64,000 bases of DNA from Desulforapulum sp034007745 (GTDB lineage Bacteria > Desulfobacterota > Desulfobacteria > Desulfobacterales > Desulfobacteraceae), in contig JAVEQI010000015.1 in NCBI GenBank assembly GCA_034007745.1, positions 11,733 through 75,732 of the forward strand. The letters run 5' to 3'. Shown piece after piece: positions 35,608 through 43,967 of this stretch. Both the position numbers and the translations under genes were made by a program. Each line of letters begins with the position of its first letter. The first letter of the stretch is position 1. The notes beneath the pieces were generated by a model that saw only the letters and a list, made by a program, of their open reading frames with translations, did not search any database and had not been told where the DNA came from.

Positions 35608-35735
35608 TTATATAAGAAACAGCTTTTAGCTGTTAGCATTTAGCTCTTAGCCAACAGCTAACCGCTAACTGCTAACCGCTATCGTGTTTGATGCTTCATT
35701 GTGTCCGCCAGGACCTGGGGGTTTTATCGGTAAAT
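35608..35735. repeat. Compound heptamer repeat element between cysE and cysK
   Basis: TATAAGAAAC, then nine in-register heptamers (35621-35683): AGCTTTT, AGCTGTT, AGCATTT, AGCTCTT, AGCCAAC, AGCTAAC, CGCTAAC, TGCTAAC, CGCTATC. They are followed by the flank GTGTTTGATGCTTCATTGTG and a TCC-GGA stem. The left units are close to reverse complements of the right units, so the tract can fold into one long hairpin. Its 3' edge runs into the end of cysE. Confidence 0.9.
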
Positions 35736-36671
35736 AAGCCTGGGGGTTTCAATAAAAACCTTGGTGTCCGGGGGAATGGATTCTGTGATCCAGACGTTTC
35801 CGCCAATGACCGATCCCCTGCCGATGATCGTATCTCCCCCGAGAATGGTGGCACCGGAATAGACTATCACATCGTCCTCGATGGTGGGGTGGCGCTTCCT
35901 GCCCTTGAGGCGTTCGCCCGAACCCGGCGGCAGGGAAAGTGCGCCGATGGTGACGTTCTGATAGATCCTGACATTATCACCGATTATGCAGGTCTCGCCG
36001 ATCACCACCCCTGTTCCATGGTCAATCACAAAACGCCGGCCGATGCCGGCACCGGGATGGATATCAATACCCGTAAGACTGTGGGCATGCTCGGACATGA
36101 TCCTGGGCAGCTGGGGAATCCCAAGCTGAAAGAGAATATGGGCTATCCTGTACACGGTAATGGCAAAAAGCCCGGGATAACTGAATATAACCTCATCATG
36201 GCTCTTGGCCGCAGGATCACCGTCATAGGCACTCCTGACGTCTTCGCCCAGGGCCAGCCTCAACTCCGGAACCTTTTCAATGACGGCCAGGGCCGCCTCC
36301 TGCCCACTTTTTTCACACTCACTGCAGGGCTGCCCATACCGGAGGCAGTCATGGCGCATTACGTGAACAATCTGTTCGGACAGAACATCGTGGAGTTCGG
36401 CAATATTCTGGCCCATGCTGTAGGTAAGGTTGGCCTTATCGAGCTTTTTTCTGGAAAAATAACCGGGAAAGAGAATCTCCCTGAACTTGTCCACCATCTC
36501 CTTGACCGAGGTGGAAAAATGAATCGGCTCGTCGCCAATGTGGGCAAAGCAGCGGTCATCATCCATACCGGCAAGAATGGTTTCAATCACACCCGGCAAT
36601 TTTTTCCGGTGCTCGGATGTGAACTCGTTTTCGCTCCTGCATGATGGATTGTCCGGATTTATAATCTTCAT
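35724..36671 (-). CDS. cysE: Serine O-acetyltransferase
   Basis: A 315-residue enzyme making O-acetylserine from serine and acetyl-CoA. The N-terminal helical part (to about residue 170) contains LFAITVYRIAHIL; the C-terminal left-handed beta-helix has hexapeptide repeats with the catalytic His in IDHGTGVVIGETC and IYQNVTIGAL. I chose ATG 36671: it has AAAGGAG six bases upstream and lies just after a good promoter, whereas the longer frame from 36704 would start almost at the transcription start. The form is longer than E. coli CysE (273), matching the extended SAT type known in other bacteria. Confidence 0.92.
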   Translation of the reverse strand: MKIINPDNPSCRSENEFTSEHRKKLPGVIETILAGMDDDRCFAHIGDEPIHFSTSVKEMVDKFREILFPGYFSRKKLDKANLTYSMGQNIAELHDVLSEQIVHVMRHDCLRYGQPCSECEKSGQEAALAVIEKVPELRLALGEDVRSAYDGDPAAKSHDEVIFSYPGLFAITVYRIAHILFQLGIPQLPRIMSEHAHSLTGIDIHPGAGIGRRFVIDHGTGVVIGETCIIGDNVRIYQNVTIGALSLPPGSGERLKGRKRHPTIEDDVIVYSGATILGGDTIIGRGSVIGGNVWITESIPPDTKVFIETPRLIYR

Positions 36672-36706
36672 TGTCGACTCCTTTGAAAAATGGCATAATG
36701 GCAATT

Positions 36707-36733
36707 ACTATACCACAATGTAGCCATTGTCAA
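36707..36733 (-). promoter_or_regulatory. Candidate promoter of cysE-cysK
   Basis: Minus strand: perfect -35 TTGACA (36728-36733), 15-base spacer, -10 TATAGT (36707-36712). The short spacer suggests help from an activator. An AATGGC/GCCATT dyad spans the -10 region. The rest of the 36734-37030 gap contains a GGGGTCTGACCCC palindrome near 36796 and the tatD leader hairpin. Confidence 0.5.
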
Positions 36734-36981
36734 GAAGCGCCCTTGCCCACCGGATCAAAGCTGGGAAACAATGTCCTGCTGGGATCTGAATCTGGGGTCT
36801 GACCCCGCTAAGCTTCTATTATTAAACAACAATCCGTTAGAATAAACGCTATATTACTTCTTAAAATCCACTTTCAGGGGGCAAAAACAGCACTCTAAGG
36901 CTTTCAGTGGGGATCAAGCCTCTGTTGGAGCTCCTGGGATTCGCACCTGGAATTATTGATTTGCCTTGATATTGATGGCAC

Positions 36982-37021
36982 CCTCATGTAAAAATAAATA
37001 TTTTTATCAATTTCCATGAGG
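36982..37021 (+). promoter_or_regulatory. Hairpin covering the tatD ribosome site
   Basis: CCTCATG (36982-36988) pairs perfectly with CATGAGG (37015-37021); the intervening 26 bases contain a second AT-only dyad (AAAAATA/TATTTTT). The right arm contains the GAGG of the tatD Shine-Dalgarno, nine bases before its ATG, so folding would hide it. Confidence 0.55.
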
Positions 37022-37030
37022 TGGTAGACC

Positions 37031-37807
37031 ATGAGGCTATTTGACAGTCATTGTCATATTGACGATCCCTGCTTTGAAGACGATTTCAGCTCCATGCTTG
37101 AACGGGCCCATGATGCCGGGGTCGAGGCAGTGATGATTGCAGGGGTAACAGTTGAGACTTCCACAAAGGCGATTGGGCTAGCCCGGAAGCATCCCAATAT
37201 TTACACCGCCGTGGGCATCCATCCCCACGATGCCGAGGGCTGCACAGCAGATACGATTCAGACCTTGAAAGATCTAACCCGGAATGACTGCGTACGGGCC
37301 TGGGGGGAGATCGGCCTTGATTTTAACCGCATGCACTCGCCTGCCAAAGTCCAGGAGACCTGGTTTGAAGCCCAGATGGCAGCGGCCGTCGAACTCGGGC
37401 TGCCCATGATATTCCATGAGCGGGACTCAGGAGGACGATTCCTGGAGATGATCAAAGATTTTCCCTTTACAGAACCAAGGGGGGTTGTCCACTGCTTTTC
37501 CGGGACAAAGGCCGAGATGTTCGCCTACCTTGATCTCGGCTTTCACATCGGCATCACCGGCATCCTTACCATCAAGAAAAGGGGGGCCGAACTTCGCGAG
37601 CTTGTTCAAATGATACCCGAAGATCGCATTCTAATCGAGACTGACGCACCCTACCTCACCCCTGCCCCGCAGAAGAACAAGGTGCGCCGCAACGAGCCTG
37701 CATTTGTGAAATCCGTGATGGAGCGGCTTGCCGAGGTAAGGAACGAGGATATCGAGGCCCTGTCTGAAACGGTGTGGAACAATACCTGGGAGCTTTTTGG
37801 CGTTTAA
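37031..37807 (+). CDS. tatD: TatD-family metal-dependent hydrolase (DNase)
   Basis: A 258-residue TIM-barrel hydrolase. Metal ligands seen: FDSHCHIDDP at the N-terminus (HxH), the Glu in WGEIGLDFNR, His in MIFHERDSGG and VVHCFSGT, and the C-terminal Asp in LIETDAPYLTP. Family members are 3'-5' DNases or general nucleic-acid hydrolases. It is not next to tat genes, although a tatA copy lies 2.5 kb further on. A strong hairpin overlaps its ribosome site. Confidence 0.93.
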   Translation: MRLFDSHCHIDDPCFEDDFSSMLERAHDAGVEAVMIAGVTVETSTKAIGLARKHPNIYTAVGIHPHDAEGCTADTIQTLKDLTRNDCVRAWGEIGLDFNRMHSPAKVQETWFEAQMAAAVELGLPMIFHERDSGGRFLEMIKDFPFTEPRGVVHCFSGTKAEMFAYLDLGFHIGITGILTIKKRGAELRELVQMIPEDRILIETDAPYLTPAPQKNKVRRNEPAFVKSVMERLAEVRNEDIEALSETVWNNTWELFGV

Positions 37808-37867
37808 TAAGGACTTATCGTCAATCATAAAGGGCACCCGCAAGGGGAGCCCCTACGTCGCCATCTC

Positions 37868-39061
37868 TTACCTGCCGGCCATTAGTCGAGCCACAGCATT
37901 TTCAAGCCCGTCCAGGGAGAGTTCAAACATGGGAAAGATTGAGGCTATGGCCATTATGGACTGGGTATACCTCCACATGGACTCCTGCACGGGATTGAGC
38001 CACACGGAATGGGCAAAGGTTTCGGAAATAAAGCGCAGCCGCTCAAGGCTGGGTTTGCCGCTCCTTTCTCCTATATGGATGGAGCCGTCGCTTGCCATGA
38101 GCTCATAGGGTGCCATGCTGGCGTCTCCCACAACGATGAACCGGGTATCTGGGTCACGCCGGATAAAGTCATCGACCCTCATGGGTTTTCGATAGCGCTG
38201 GGGATCTTCCCACACATGGTCATAGATGGTGTTGTGGAAGAAAACAGTCTTGACCTCCTTGAACTGGGCCCGGGCATAGTCAAACAGGGTCTGAACCACC
38301 GATATATAAGGATCCATGGACCACCCTCCATTGTCGATGGCAAGGATGATCTTGAGCCGGTCCCGCATGGATCGGTCGAATACAAGCTCGATTTCACCCG
38401 CGTTCTTCATGGTCTTGTAGATAGTTTCATCGATGTTGAGCTCATCCCTGGGACCTGTGGGCACCATGTTGCGCAGCCGCTTTAACGCCTCTCCCACCAT
38501 GGCCTGGGTCAACGGACCCCTGGCCGAGTAGTCCCTGTAACGGCGCTCGTTGGCAACCTTTACAGCAGATCTATTCCGGGACTCTCCGCCCACCCGCATG
38601 CCGCCGGGGTGGTAACCCGAATGCCCCACGGGGGAAGTCCCTCCTGTGCCAATCCACTTGTTTCCGCCCTCATGGCGGCCCTTCTGGTCGTTGAGCCGCT
38701 GCTTGAAGTATTCGATGAGCTCTTCCGGAGTGAGATCTGCAAGCTTGGAAGGGTCGACCCCAAGGGCGCTGGCCAGCTGTTTGGGGTTTTTGAGCCACTC
38801 GTCAAGCATGGCCCTTGCCACCTCGTCTATTTCAAACCCCTGGCCGTCGGGAAGCGCCACCCCTTCAAAGTAAAAGGCAAACACCTGGTCGTAGAGATCA
38901 AAATAACGTTCGCTCTTCACCAGAATAGCCCTGGCCGTGGTGTAAAAATCGTCCAGGGTTGAGACTAGGCCCTTGTCCAGGGCCTTTTGAAGGGTTAAAA
39001 ATGCCGTGGGCGAAACCGGCACCCCAACCTCCTTGAGCTTGTAAAAAAAAGATACAAACAT
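37868..39061 (-). CDS. VWA-domain (CoxE-like) protein paired with MoxR
   Basis: A 397-residue cytosolic protein. The start MFVSFFYKLKEVGVPVSPTAF at ATG 39061 is preferred over 39109, because the upstream 16 residues look non-coding and AGGGGA precedes 39061. The C-terminal half (from about residue 225) is a von Willebrand A-type domain, but its metal site reads AIDNGGWSM where a normal MIDAS has DxSxS, so metal binding is doubtful. The middle has a Gly-rich segment (GGTSPVGHSGYHPGGMRVGG). Encoded just after a MoxR ATPase on the same strand: MoxR/VWA pairs act as chaperones for assembling metal or membrane complexes. The client here is unknown. Confidence 0.82.
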   Translation of the reverse strand: MFVSFFYKLKEVGVPVSPTAFLTLQKALDKGLVSTLDDFYTTARAILVKSERYFDLYDQVFAFYFEGVALPDGQGFEIDEVARAMLDEWLKNPKQLASALGVDPSKLADLTPEELIEYFKQRLNDQKGRHEGGNKWIGTGGTSPVGHSGYHPGGMRVGGESRNRSAVKVANERRYRDYSARGPLTQAMVGEALKRLRNMVPTGPRDELNIDETIYKTMKNAGEIELVFDRSMRDRLKIILAIDNGGWSMDPYISVVQTLFDYARAQFKEVKTVFFHNTIYDHVWEDPQRYRKPMRVDDFIRRDPDTRFIVVGDASMAPYELMASDGSIHIGERSGKPSLERLRFISETFAHSVWLNPVQESMWRYTQSIMAIASIFPMFELSLDGLENAVARLMAGR

Positions 39062-39161
39062 AATAATTGATCCCCTGCATATTTGAGTTCCCAGGTTCCC
39101 GAAACTCAACAGAATTGCCGATCAAAAGTTAAATCTTCGAGTTCGGCCTAATACCCACTAC

Positions 39162-40019
39162 CTAAAAGAGCCGTCGTCTAGGAGTCAAATTCTTCGCCCG
39201 GTCATAGTCCGGACTCTTCTTGAACAACACCCCTAGAAAGGGAAGTTCACCCTTGACAATGTCCCTTGAATTAAAATCAGGATCCGCATTCAATGCACGA
39301 ATCCAGTTGATCAGCTCCCTTGTGGCGGGTTTTTTCTCCACCCCATCAAGCTCCCTCAGGGAAAAAAATGCGTTGATGGCATTTTCGGCAAGTTTTTTGT
39401 CAATCTCCGGGAAATGGATGTCAATGATCTTTCTCATCATCTTTGGATCGGGAAAGGCAATGTGGTGGAAGTTGCACCTGCCGAGGAAGGGATCGGAAAG
39501 GTCTTTTTTTGCGTTGGAGGTGATTATGATCACGGGGCGGTTCACAGCCTTGATGGTCTGGTCCGTCTCAATGATGTCAAACTGCATCTGATCCAGCACG
39601 TCCAGCATGTCATCCTGGAAATCGGTGTCTGCCTTGTCGATTTCGTCAATCAGGAGAACGCAGCGCATCTTGGCCGTAAATGCCTGGCCGATCTTGCCCA
39701 TTTTGATGTAGTCGTCAATGTTGCTCACCTCCCGCATGGAGTCGCCGAAACGACTGTCGTTAAGGCGGGTCAGGGTGTCGTACTGGTAAAGGGCCTCAAT
39801 GAGCTTCATGCTGGATTTGACATTGAGAACGATCAGGGGCATGGCAAGGCTTTCGGCAATGGCGTGGGCCAGCATGGTCTTGCCGGTTCCAGGCTCACCC
39901 TTCAGGAGAAGCGGCATCTCAAGGGCCATGGAGATGTTGACGATACCTGCAAGTTCGCTGTCAAGCACATATCTGGTTGCACCGGAAAATCTTGAATCCG
40001 TGGTTGTAGTGTGTGTCAT
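39162..40019 (-). CDS. MoxR-family AAA+ ATPase
   Basis: A 285-residue AAA+ ATPase. Seen: Walker A GEPGTGKTMLAHAIA (about residue 39), Walker B VLLIDEIDKAD (about 120) and sensor-1 VIITSNAKKDLSDPFLGRC. AGGAG precedes ATG 40019. It lies 100 bases upstream of the VWA-domain gene in the same direction, the usual order for MoxR-VWA pairs, which remodel or activate client protein complexes. The client cannot be named from this window. Confidence 0.92.
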   Translation of the reverse strand: MTHTTTTDSRFSGATRYVLDSELAGIVNISMALEMPLLLKGEPGTGKTMLAHAIAESLAMPLIVLNVKSSMKLIEALYQYDTLTRLNDSRFGDSMREVSNIDDYIKMGKIGQAFTAKMRCVLLIDEIDKADTDFQDDMLDVLDQMQFDIIETDQTIKAVNRPVIIITSNAKKDLSDPFLGRCNFHHIAFPDPKMMRKIIDIHFPEIDKKLAENAINAFFSLRELDGVEKKPATRELINWIRALNADPDFNSRDIVKGELPFLGVLFKKSPDYDRAKNLTPRRRLF

Positions 40020-40182
40020 GGAAACTCCTGTTAATGGTTTAAACTTGAAAACACCTTACCCAATTTTGCATTAAATCTCAAGGGATTCTGGGACCGTACC
40101 ATTCACCCAGGGATAATTCATGAATTGTCCCTGGGTACCGGCCGAATTATCCTCATCCCCAGCCGGGCATAATTCTAAAACA

Positions 40183-40211
40183 TTGACACGCCATAAACAC
40201 AATGGTATTTA
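40183..40211 (+). promoter_or_regulatory. Candidate promoter of tatA
   Basis: Perfect -35 TTGACA (40183-40188), exact 17-base spacer, -10 TATTTA (40206-40211, four of six). Confidence 0.6.
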
Positions 40212-40277
40212 TTTCTCTTAATTTTATGCGTTTTATGCAGCAGGCAACAAAAAATCATAAAAAGACAGGAGACGGTG

Positions 40278-40469
40278 ATGATAGGTGGACTTGGAATGCC
40301 CGAACTGATAATTATCCTTGTTATTATCCTCATTATATTCGGAGCAGGAAAACTTCCTGAGATAGGCTCTGGAATAGGCAAGGGAATAAAAAACTTTAAA
40401 AAGGCTACCCGGGATGCCGAACTCGAAGAGGGAAACAAGGAAAAAGAGCCGGAAAAGCTGGACAAATAG
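40278..40469 (+). CDS. tatA: Twin-arginine translocase TatA/E subunit
   Basis: A 63-residue protein: a short N-terminal membrane helix (ELIIILVIILIIFGAGKLPE), the FGxxKLPE hinge, an amphipathic helix (IGSGIGKGIKNFKKATRD) and a charged tail. This is the minimal TatA/TatE plan; TatA forms the protein-conducting pore for folded proteins. ATG 40278 is six bases from AGGAG, better than the GTG at 40275. No tatB or tatC is in the window, so it must work with subunits encoded elsewhere. Confidence 0.93.
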   Translation: MIGGLGMPELIIILVIILIIFGAGKLPEIGSGIGKGIKNFKKATRDAELEEGNKEKEPEKLDK

Positions 40470-40497
40470 CATATAGTTGACCAGCCCACGGGATTTT

Positions 40498-40533
40498 AAC
40501 CTGTAGCCGCCTGTTTTTCTGCGGCTCCAGGTA
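40498..40533 (+). terminator. Hairpin after tatA
   Basis: AGCCGC / GCGGCT with outer CCTG / CAGG pairs around a CTGTTTTTCT loop, 30 bases after tatA. There is no T-run, so it may be a weak or factor-dependent terminator. Confidence 0.4.
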
Positions 40534-40641
40534 ATTTTCAGATCCTGACTTATTACACCTTTGTAAGCCTGAAGAATTCCAGAATTAAAAAATGCCTATA
40601 GGCTATTGCGCTCCTAAGCTTACACGATTCTCCAGGAAAAC

Positions 40642-43245
40642 ATGGACAACCTTTACTCCCATCAATTAATTCAAAAACGAAACAGCCTGATCAAGCAGTT
40701 TCTCAAGCAGAGAGAACCTCAATTCCTTGTCGGCCTGACAAGAATTATGGATGAATACTTCCAGGCGGTCTTTGCAGCGAGCGATACGGCCCGCACCATG
40801 GAGACCAGGGGAAATCCCTTTGCCCTCATAGCCCTTGGAGGATTCGGCCGCCAGGAGCAGTGCATACATTCGGACGTGGACCTGCTGATCCTGTTTGAAC
40901 GGACCATACCCGAAAACGTAGAAGAGTTGATAAACGAGTTTGTCTACCCCCTGTGGGACGCCCGCCTCGAGACCGCCTATGCGGTCCGAACCATCAACGA
41001 ATGTCTCTCCATGGCCTGGGAGAGATTTGACGTATTGACGACATTTCTTGATGCACGTTTCGTCTGCGGTTCCCACCGTGTCTTTCTGAAGCTCATGGAG
41101 CGGTTCAAACGCCAGCTGCACCAGCACCACCTTGCCCAGACCCTCACCCGCCTGGTGGAAAGCGGAGCAAAGCGCCACGCCGACTTTGGAGATTCCACCT
41201 ATCTTCTTGAGCCCAACCTAAAATCCGGCCACGGCGGTTTAAGGGATTATCACACGCTACTCTGGTATGGACGGATCAAGGCGGACATAAAGAGCAGAAA
41301 AGAGCTTGAACACCATGGGATTCTTTCCCATGACGAGTTTGAGACCCTTGAGGAGTCCCTGAACTTTATCTGGCAGATCAGGAACATGCTCCACCATCTC
41401 ACGGGCAGAAAGTGTGACCAGCTCCACTTTGACCACCAGGTGGAGATGGCAAAGCTTCTCGGCTATCGGGACAAACGGGGACTGGCAGGAGTCGAGCTGT
41501 TCCTTGGGGACCTTCACACCCGGACCGACTTCATCAAGCAGATCAACCAGATAGTGACTGAGGACATCTTCTATACCCGGTCACCCCGCTCCGGCAAACA
41601 GCAGGTAAAACCCACAAAGACCCCCGGCATTGTAATCCGCCAGCGGAGAATTTACTTTGAATCGGTTGAAGCCATCCCCTCCTCGCCTGAACTTCTCATG
41701 AAGATCTTTGTGGAGAGCGGACGCCTGAAGATTCCCATTTCCATGGAGTCGAGACGAATTATTGCCGAATTTGTTCATCTCGTGGACAGGAACTTCAAAC
41801 AATCCCCAAGCAATGCCAGGGATTTTGAGCGGATACTCGGGTCTTCCCTTTGGGAGTTCAACGTTTTGTTTGTCATGCTGGCAACCGGGCTTCTGGAACG
41901 GTACATACCCGAAATGTCGGCCATCACCAACAAGATCCAGTACAACCAGTACCACCTTTACCCCGTGGATAAACACTCCATACGCTGCGTCCAGATAATT
42001 AACGGGTTCAAATGCCGGAGAAAAGATGCTGGAACTGATCTCTACTCGGCCGTTTTAAATGAAGTGCGGGACAGGAAGATCCTTCTCCTTGCAGCTCTTT
42101 TCCACGATATTGGCAAGGGAGACCCGACGTCCGAGCATTCCACAAAGGGAGCAGTGATCACTGCCGATATTTTAAAACGGCTGGGGTATAAACCCGGTGA
42201 GGTCAGGGAGGCAAGTTTCCTGGTTCAAAACCACCTGTTCCTGGTAAAGACAGCTACCCGAAGGGACATCAGCGACGAGGAGACGGCCGTGTTCTGTGCG
42301 AGCAGAATTCAAACGATCGGCAGGTTGAGAAAACTCTACCTCCTGAGCGTGGCAGACTCCATGGCAACCGGCCCCAAGGCCTGGAACGACTGGACGGAAA
42401 ACCTTTTAAGGGATCTTTTCCTGAAGACCCTCAACGTTCTGAAGAAAGGAGAGCTTGCATCTAGAAAGGCCACCCGGATCATTGAAGGGAAAAAAGCCCA
42501 GGTCCTGGCACTCAAATCCGGGGAATGGGACAAAAACGAGCTCATCAAAGAGCTTGACTCCATGACCAACCGCTACCTGCTGCACATGGAACCTGCTGTA
42601 ATTGTTGAGCATCTTGGGCTTTTCAAACAACTTGAGGACCGAAGTTTCGCCTGGAAGATCACCAAGGAAGCCGATTCCACGGTAAGAACTATTGCCATCT
42701 GCGGAAGGGACAGACCCGGGTTCTACTCCAAGATTGCCGGCGTCTTCTTCCTGAACAACCTCAATATTCTGGGGGCCCAGGCCTTTTCCTGGGGCGGGGA
42801 TATCGTGCTGGACATATTCAAGGTAACCCCTCCCCTGGATCGGATATTTGAAACGGAGAAATGGGCAAAGGCTGAGCACGAACTTTACAGAGCCCTTGAT
42901 GACGATACCTTTCTTTCCCGGCTCGAATCAAAGATTCCAAAGAATCTTGCCCAGCCCAAGGGTCGAATCCTCAAACCCAACATCGTCAAGATTGACAATA
43001 CAGCCTCGAGTTTCTTTACCATCATCGAGGTCTTTGCCTATGATTTCCCCGGCCTTCTTTTTGCCATCACCAACACCCTTTACCGCCAGGGCCTGGATGT
43101 CCGCATGGCCATGGCTTCCACCAAGGTGGACCAGGTGGTGGATGTGTTTTACGTGTGCACGCTGGAGGGGGACAAGATTGACGCAGCTGAAAGGGTTGAA
43201 CAGATCAAACAGGCGGTTTTAAATGCTCTTCCAACGGTAGGGTAG
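40642..43245 (+). CDS. glnD: PII uridylyltransferase / uridylyl-removing enzyme
   Basis: An 867-residue nitrogen sensor. Domains: nucleotidyltransferase with GGFGRQEQCIHSDVDLLIL (about residues 70-95); a helical domain; an HD hydrolase domain with LFHDIGKGDPTSEHS (about 485-500); and two C-terminal ACT domains (TIAICGRDRPGFYSKIAG and FTIIEVFAYDFPGLLFAIT), which sense glutamine. It adds UMP to PII when glutamine is low and removes it when high. Its gene stands just before glnB and glnA. The coding end overlaps a TAGTAGG-type tandem repeat that supplies the stop codon region. Confidence 0.96.
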   Translation: MDNLYSHQLIQKRNSLIKQFLKQREPQFLVGLTRIMDEYFQAVFAASDTARTMETRGNPFALIALGGFGRQEQCIHSDVDLLILFERTIPENVEELINEFVYPLWDARLETAYAVRTINECLSMAWERFDVLTTFLDARFVCGSHRVFLKLMERFKRQLHQHHLAQTLTRLVESGAKRHADFGDSTYLLEPNLKSGHGGLRDYHTLLWYGRIKADIKSRKELEHHGILSHDEFETLEESLNFIWQIRNMLHHLTGRKCDQLHFDHQVEMAKLLGYRDKRGLAGVELFLGDLHTRTDFIKQINQIVTEDIFYTRSPRSGKQQVKPTKTPGIVIRQRRIYFESVEAIPSSPELLMKIFVESGRLKIPISMESRRIIAEFVHLVDRNFKQSPSNARDFERILGSSLWEFNVLFVMLATGLLERYIPEMSAITNKIQYNQYHLYPVDKHSIRCVQIINGFKCRRKDAGTDLYSAVLNEVRDRKILLLAALFHDIGKGDPTSEHSTKGAVITADILKRLGYKPGEVREASFLVQNHLFLVKTATRRDISDEETAVFCASRIQTIGRLRKLYLLSVADSMATGPKAWNDWTENLLRDLFLKTLNVLKKGELASRKATRIIEGKKAQVLALKSGEWDKNELIKELDSMTNRYLLHMEPAVIVEHLGLFKQLEDRSFAWKITKEADSTVRTIAICGRDRPGFYSKIAGVFFLNNLNILGAQAFSWGGDIVLDIFKVTPPLDRIFETEKWAKAEHELYRALDDDTFLSRLESKIPKNLAQPKGRILKPNIVKIDNTASSFFTIIEVFAYDFPGLLFAITNTLYRQGLDVRMAMASTKVDQVVDVFYVCTLEGDKIDAAERVEQIKQAVLNALPTVG

Positions 43246-43299
43246 TAAGATAGTAGGTAGTAGGTAGTAGGTAGTAGGTAGCAGGTAGCAGGTAGTGGG
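43236..43299 (+). repeat. Tandem heptamer tract, TAGTAGG type, at the glnD stop
   Basis: Seven in-register heptamers at 43251-43299: TAGTAGG four times, TAGCAGG twice, TAGTGGG once. Degenerate units extend left across the glnD stop codon (GGTAGGGTAG). The reverse strand reads CCCACTACCTGC, and CCCACTACCT also occurs in the gap at about 39150. Confidence 0.9.
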
Positions 43300-43329
43300 G
43301 CTCTTTGGAATAAATTTCATATATCCCAC

Positions 43330-43475
43330 ATGTCCTGGAGAACACAAGAAACGATGAAACACGATAGCTGTTAGCTACAAGCTAATGGCTAACAGCTAAA
43401 AGCTGTTTCTTATAAAAAACCACACGGCAGGCTGTCCTGCCACAACGAACAATGAAAAAGCAGTTGCTGTTAGCA
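43330..43475. repeat. Compound heptamer repeat element between glnD and glnB (reverse orientation)
   Basis: Conserved flank (GAAACACGATAGC), six heptamers at 43363-43404 (GATAGCT, GTTAGCT, ACAAGCT, AATGGCT, AACAGCT, AAAAGCT), TGTTTCTTATAA, a perfect stem GGCAGGctgtCCTGCC, the flank CACAACGAACAATGAAA and the start of another heptamer block (TGTTAGC). Same module order as at 18121-18247, inverted. Confidence 0.9.
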
Positions 43476-43496
43476 CCCAGTACCCAAAACCCAGCA
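43476..43496 (+). repeat. Tandem heptamer tract, CCCAGTA type, copy 2
   Basis: CCCAGTA, CCCAAAA, CCCAGCA, then CTTCTTTTTCATATATAAAA, the same 3' flank as at 15052. It ends about 40 bases before glnB. Confidence 0.85.
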
Positions 43497-43537
43497 CCTT
43501 CTTTTTCATATATAAAACAAAAATGAGGAGATTCCCG

Positions 43538-43876
43538 ATGAAGAAAATCGAAGCAATAATAAAACCGTTTAAACTCGATGATGTCAAAGAGTCATTGAAC
43601 GAGATCGGAATCCATGGAATGACCATTACCGAAGTCAAGGGATACGGCCGTCAAAAGGGTCACAAGGAGATCTATCGAGGCGCCGAGTATGTGGTGGATT
43701 TTGTGCCCAAGATCAAACTTGAAATCATTGTTGACAGTGAAAGGGCCGAAGAAGTGGTGCAAACCATATGCAGGGCCGCCAATACCGGCAAAATAGGCGA
43801 CGGGAAAATTTTCATGGTGCCCGTTGAACAGGTCATCCGGGTAAGGACAGGGGAAACCGGGAACGAAGCCCTGTAA
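43538..43876 (+). CDS. glnB: Nitrogen regulatory protein PII
   Basis: A 112-residue trimeric signal protein. Seen: start MKKIEAIIKPFKLDDVKE, the T-loop with the uridylylated Tyr in GRQKGHKEIYRGAEYVVD, and the C-terminal signature GKIGDGKIFMVPVEQVIRVRTGE. The ATG at 43538 is seven bases from GAGGAG; the five extra residues upstream at 43523 are not conserved. It reports 2-oxoglutarate, ATP/ADP and glutamine status. Adjacent genes encode its modifying enzyme (glnD) and target (glnA). Confidence 0.96.
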   Translation: MKKIEAIIKPFKLDDVKESLNEIGIHGMTITEVKGYGRQKGHKEIYRGAEYVVDFVPKIKLEIIVDSERAEEVVQTICRAANTGKIGDGKIFMVPVEQVIRVRTGETGNEAL

Positions 43877-43967
43877 TGACATTATTTCCGGGGACGAATT
43901 TAGTGGGGTGTCCCTGGAACTTCCCGGAACTCAAATACTTCAAATGTGGAAAATGTGGAGACAATAG

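Noticed and set aside
36790..36806. GGGGTCTGACCCC palindrome as a regulator site.
   Set aside because: A single small palindrome without promoter context; no function can be argued.
36925..36960. tRNA-like 3' end on the minus strand (CCAGGTGCGAATCCCAGG then GAGCTCCA).
   Set aside because: The T-arm has only three of five pairs and no anticodon or D arm lies upstream; at most a remnant.
43890..43967. Sigma-54 promoter for glnA in the glnB-glnA gap.
   Set aside because: No TGGCAC-N5-TTGC match seen; only a GGGGAC/GTCCC hairpin.
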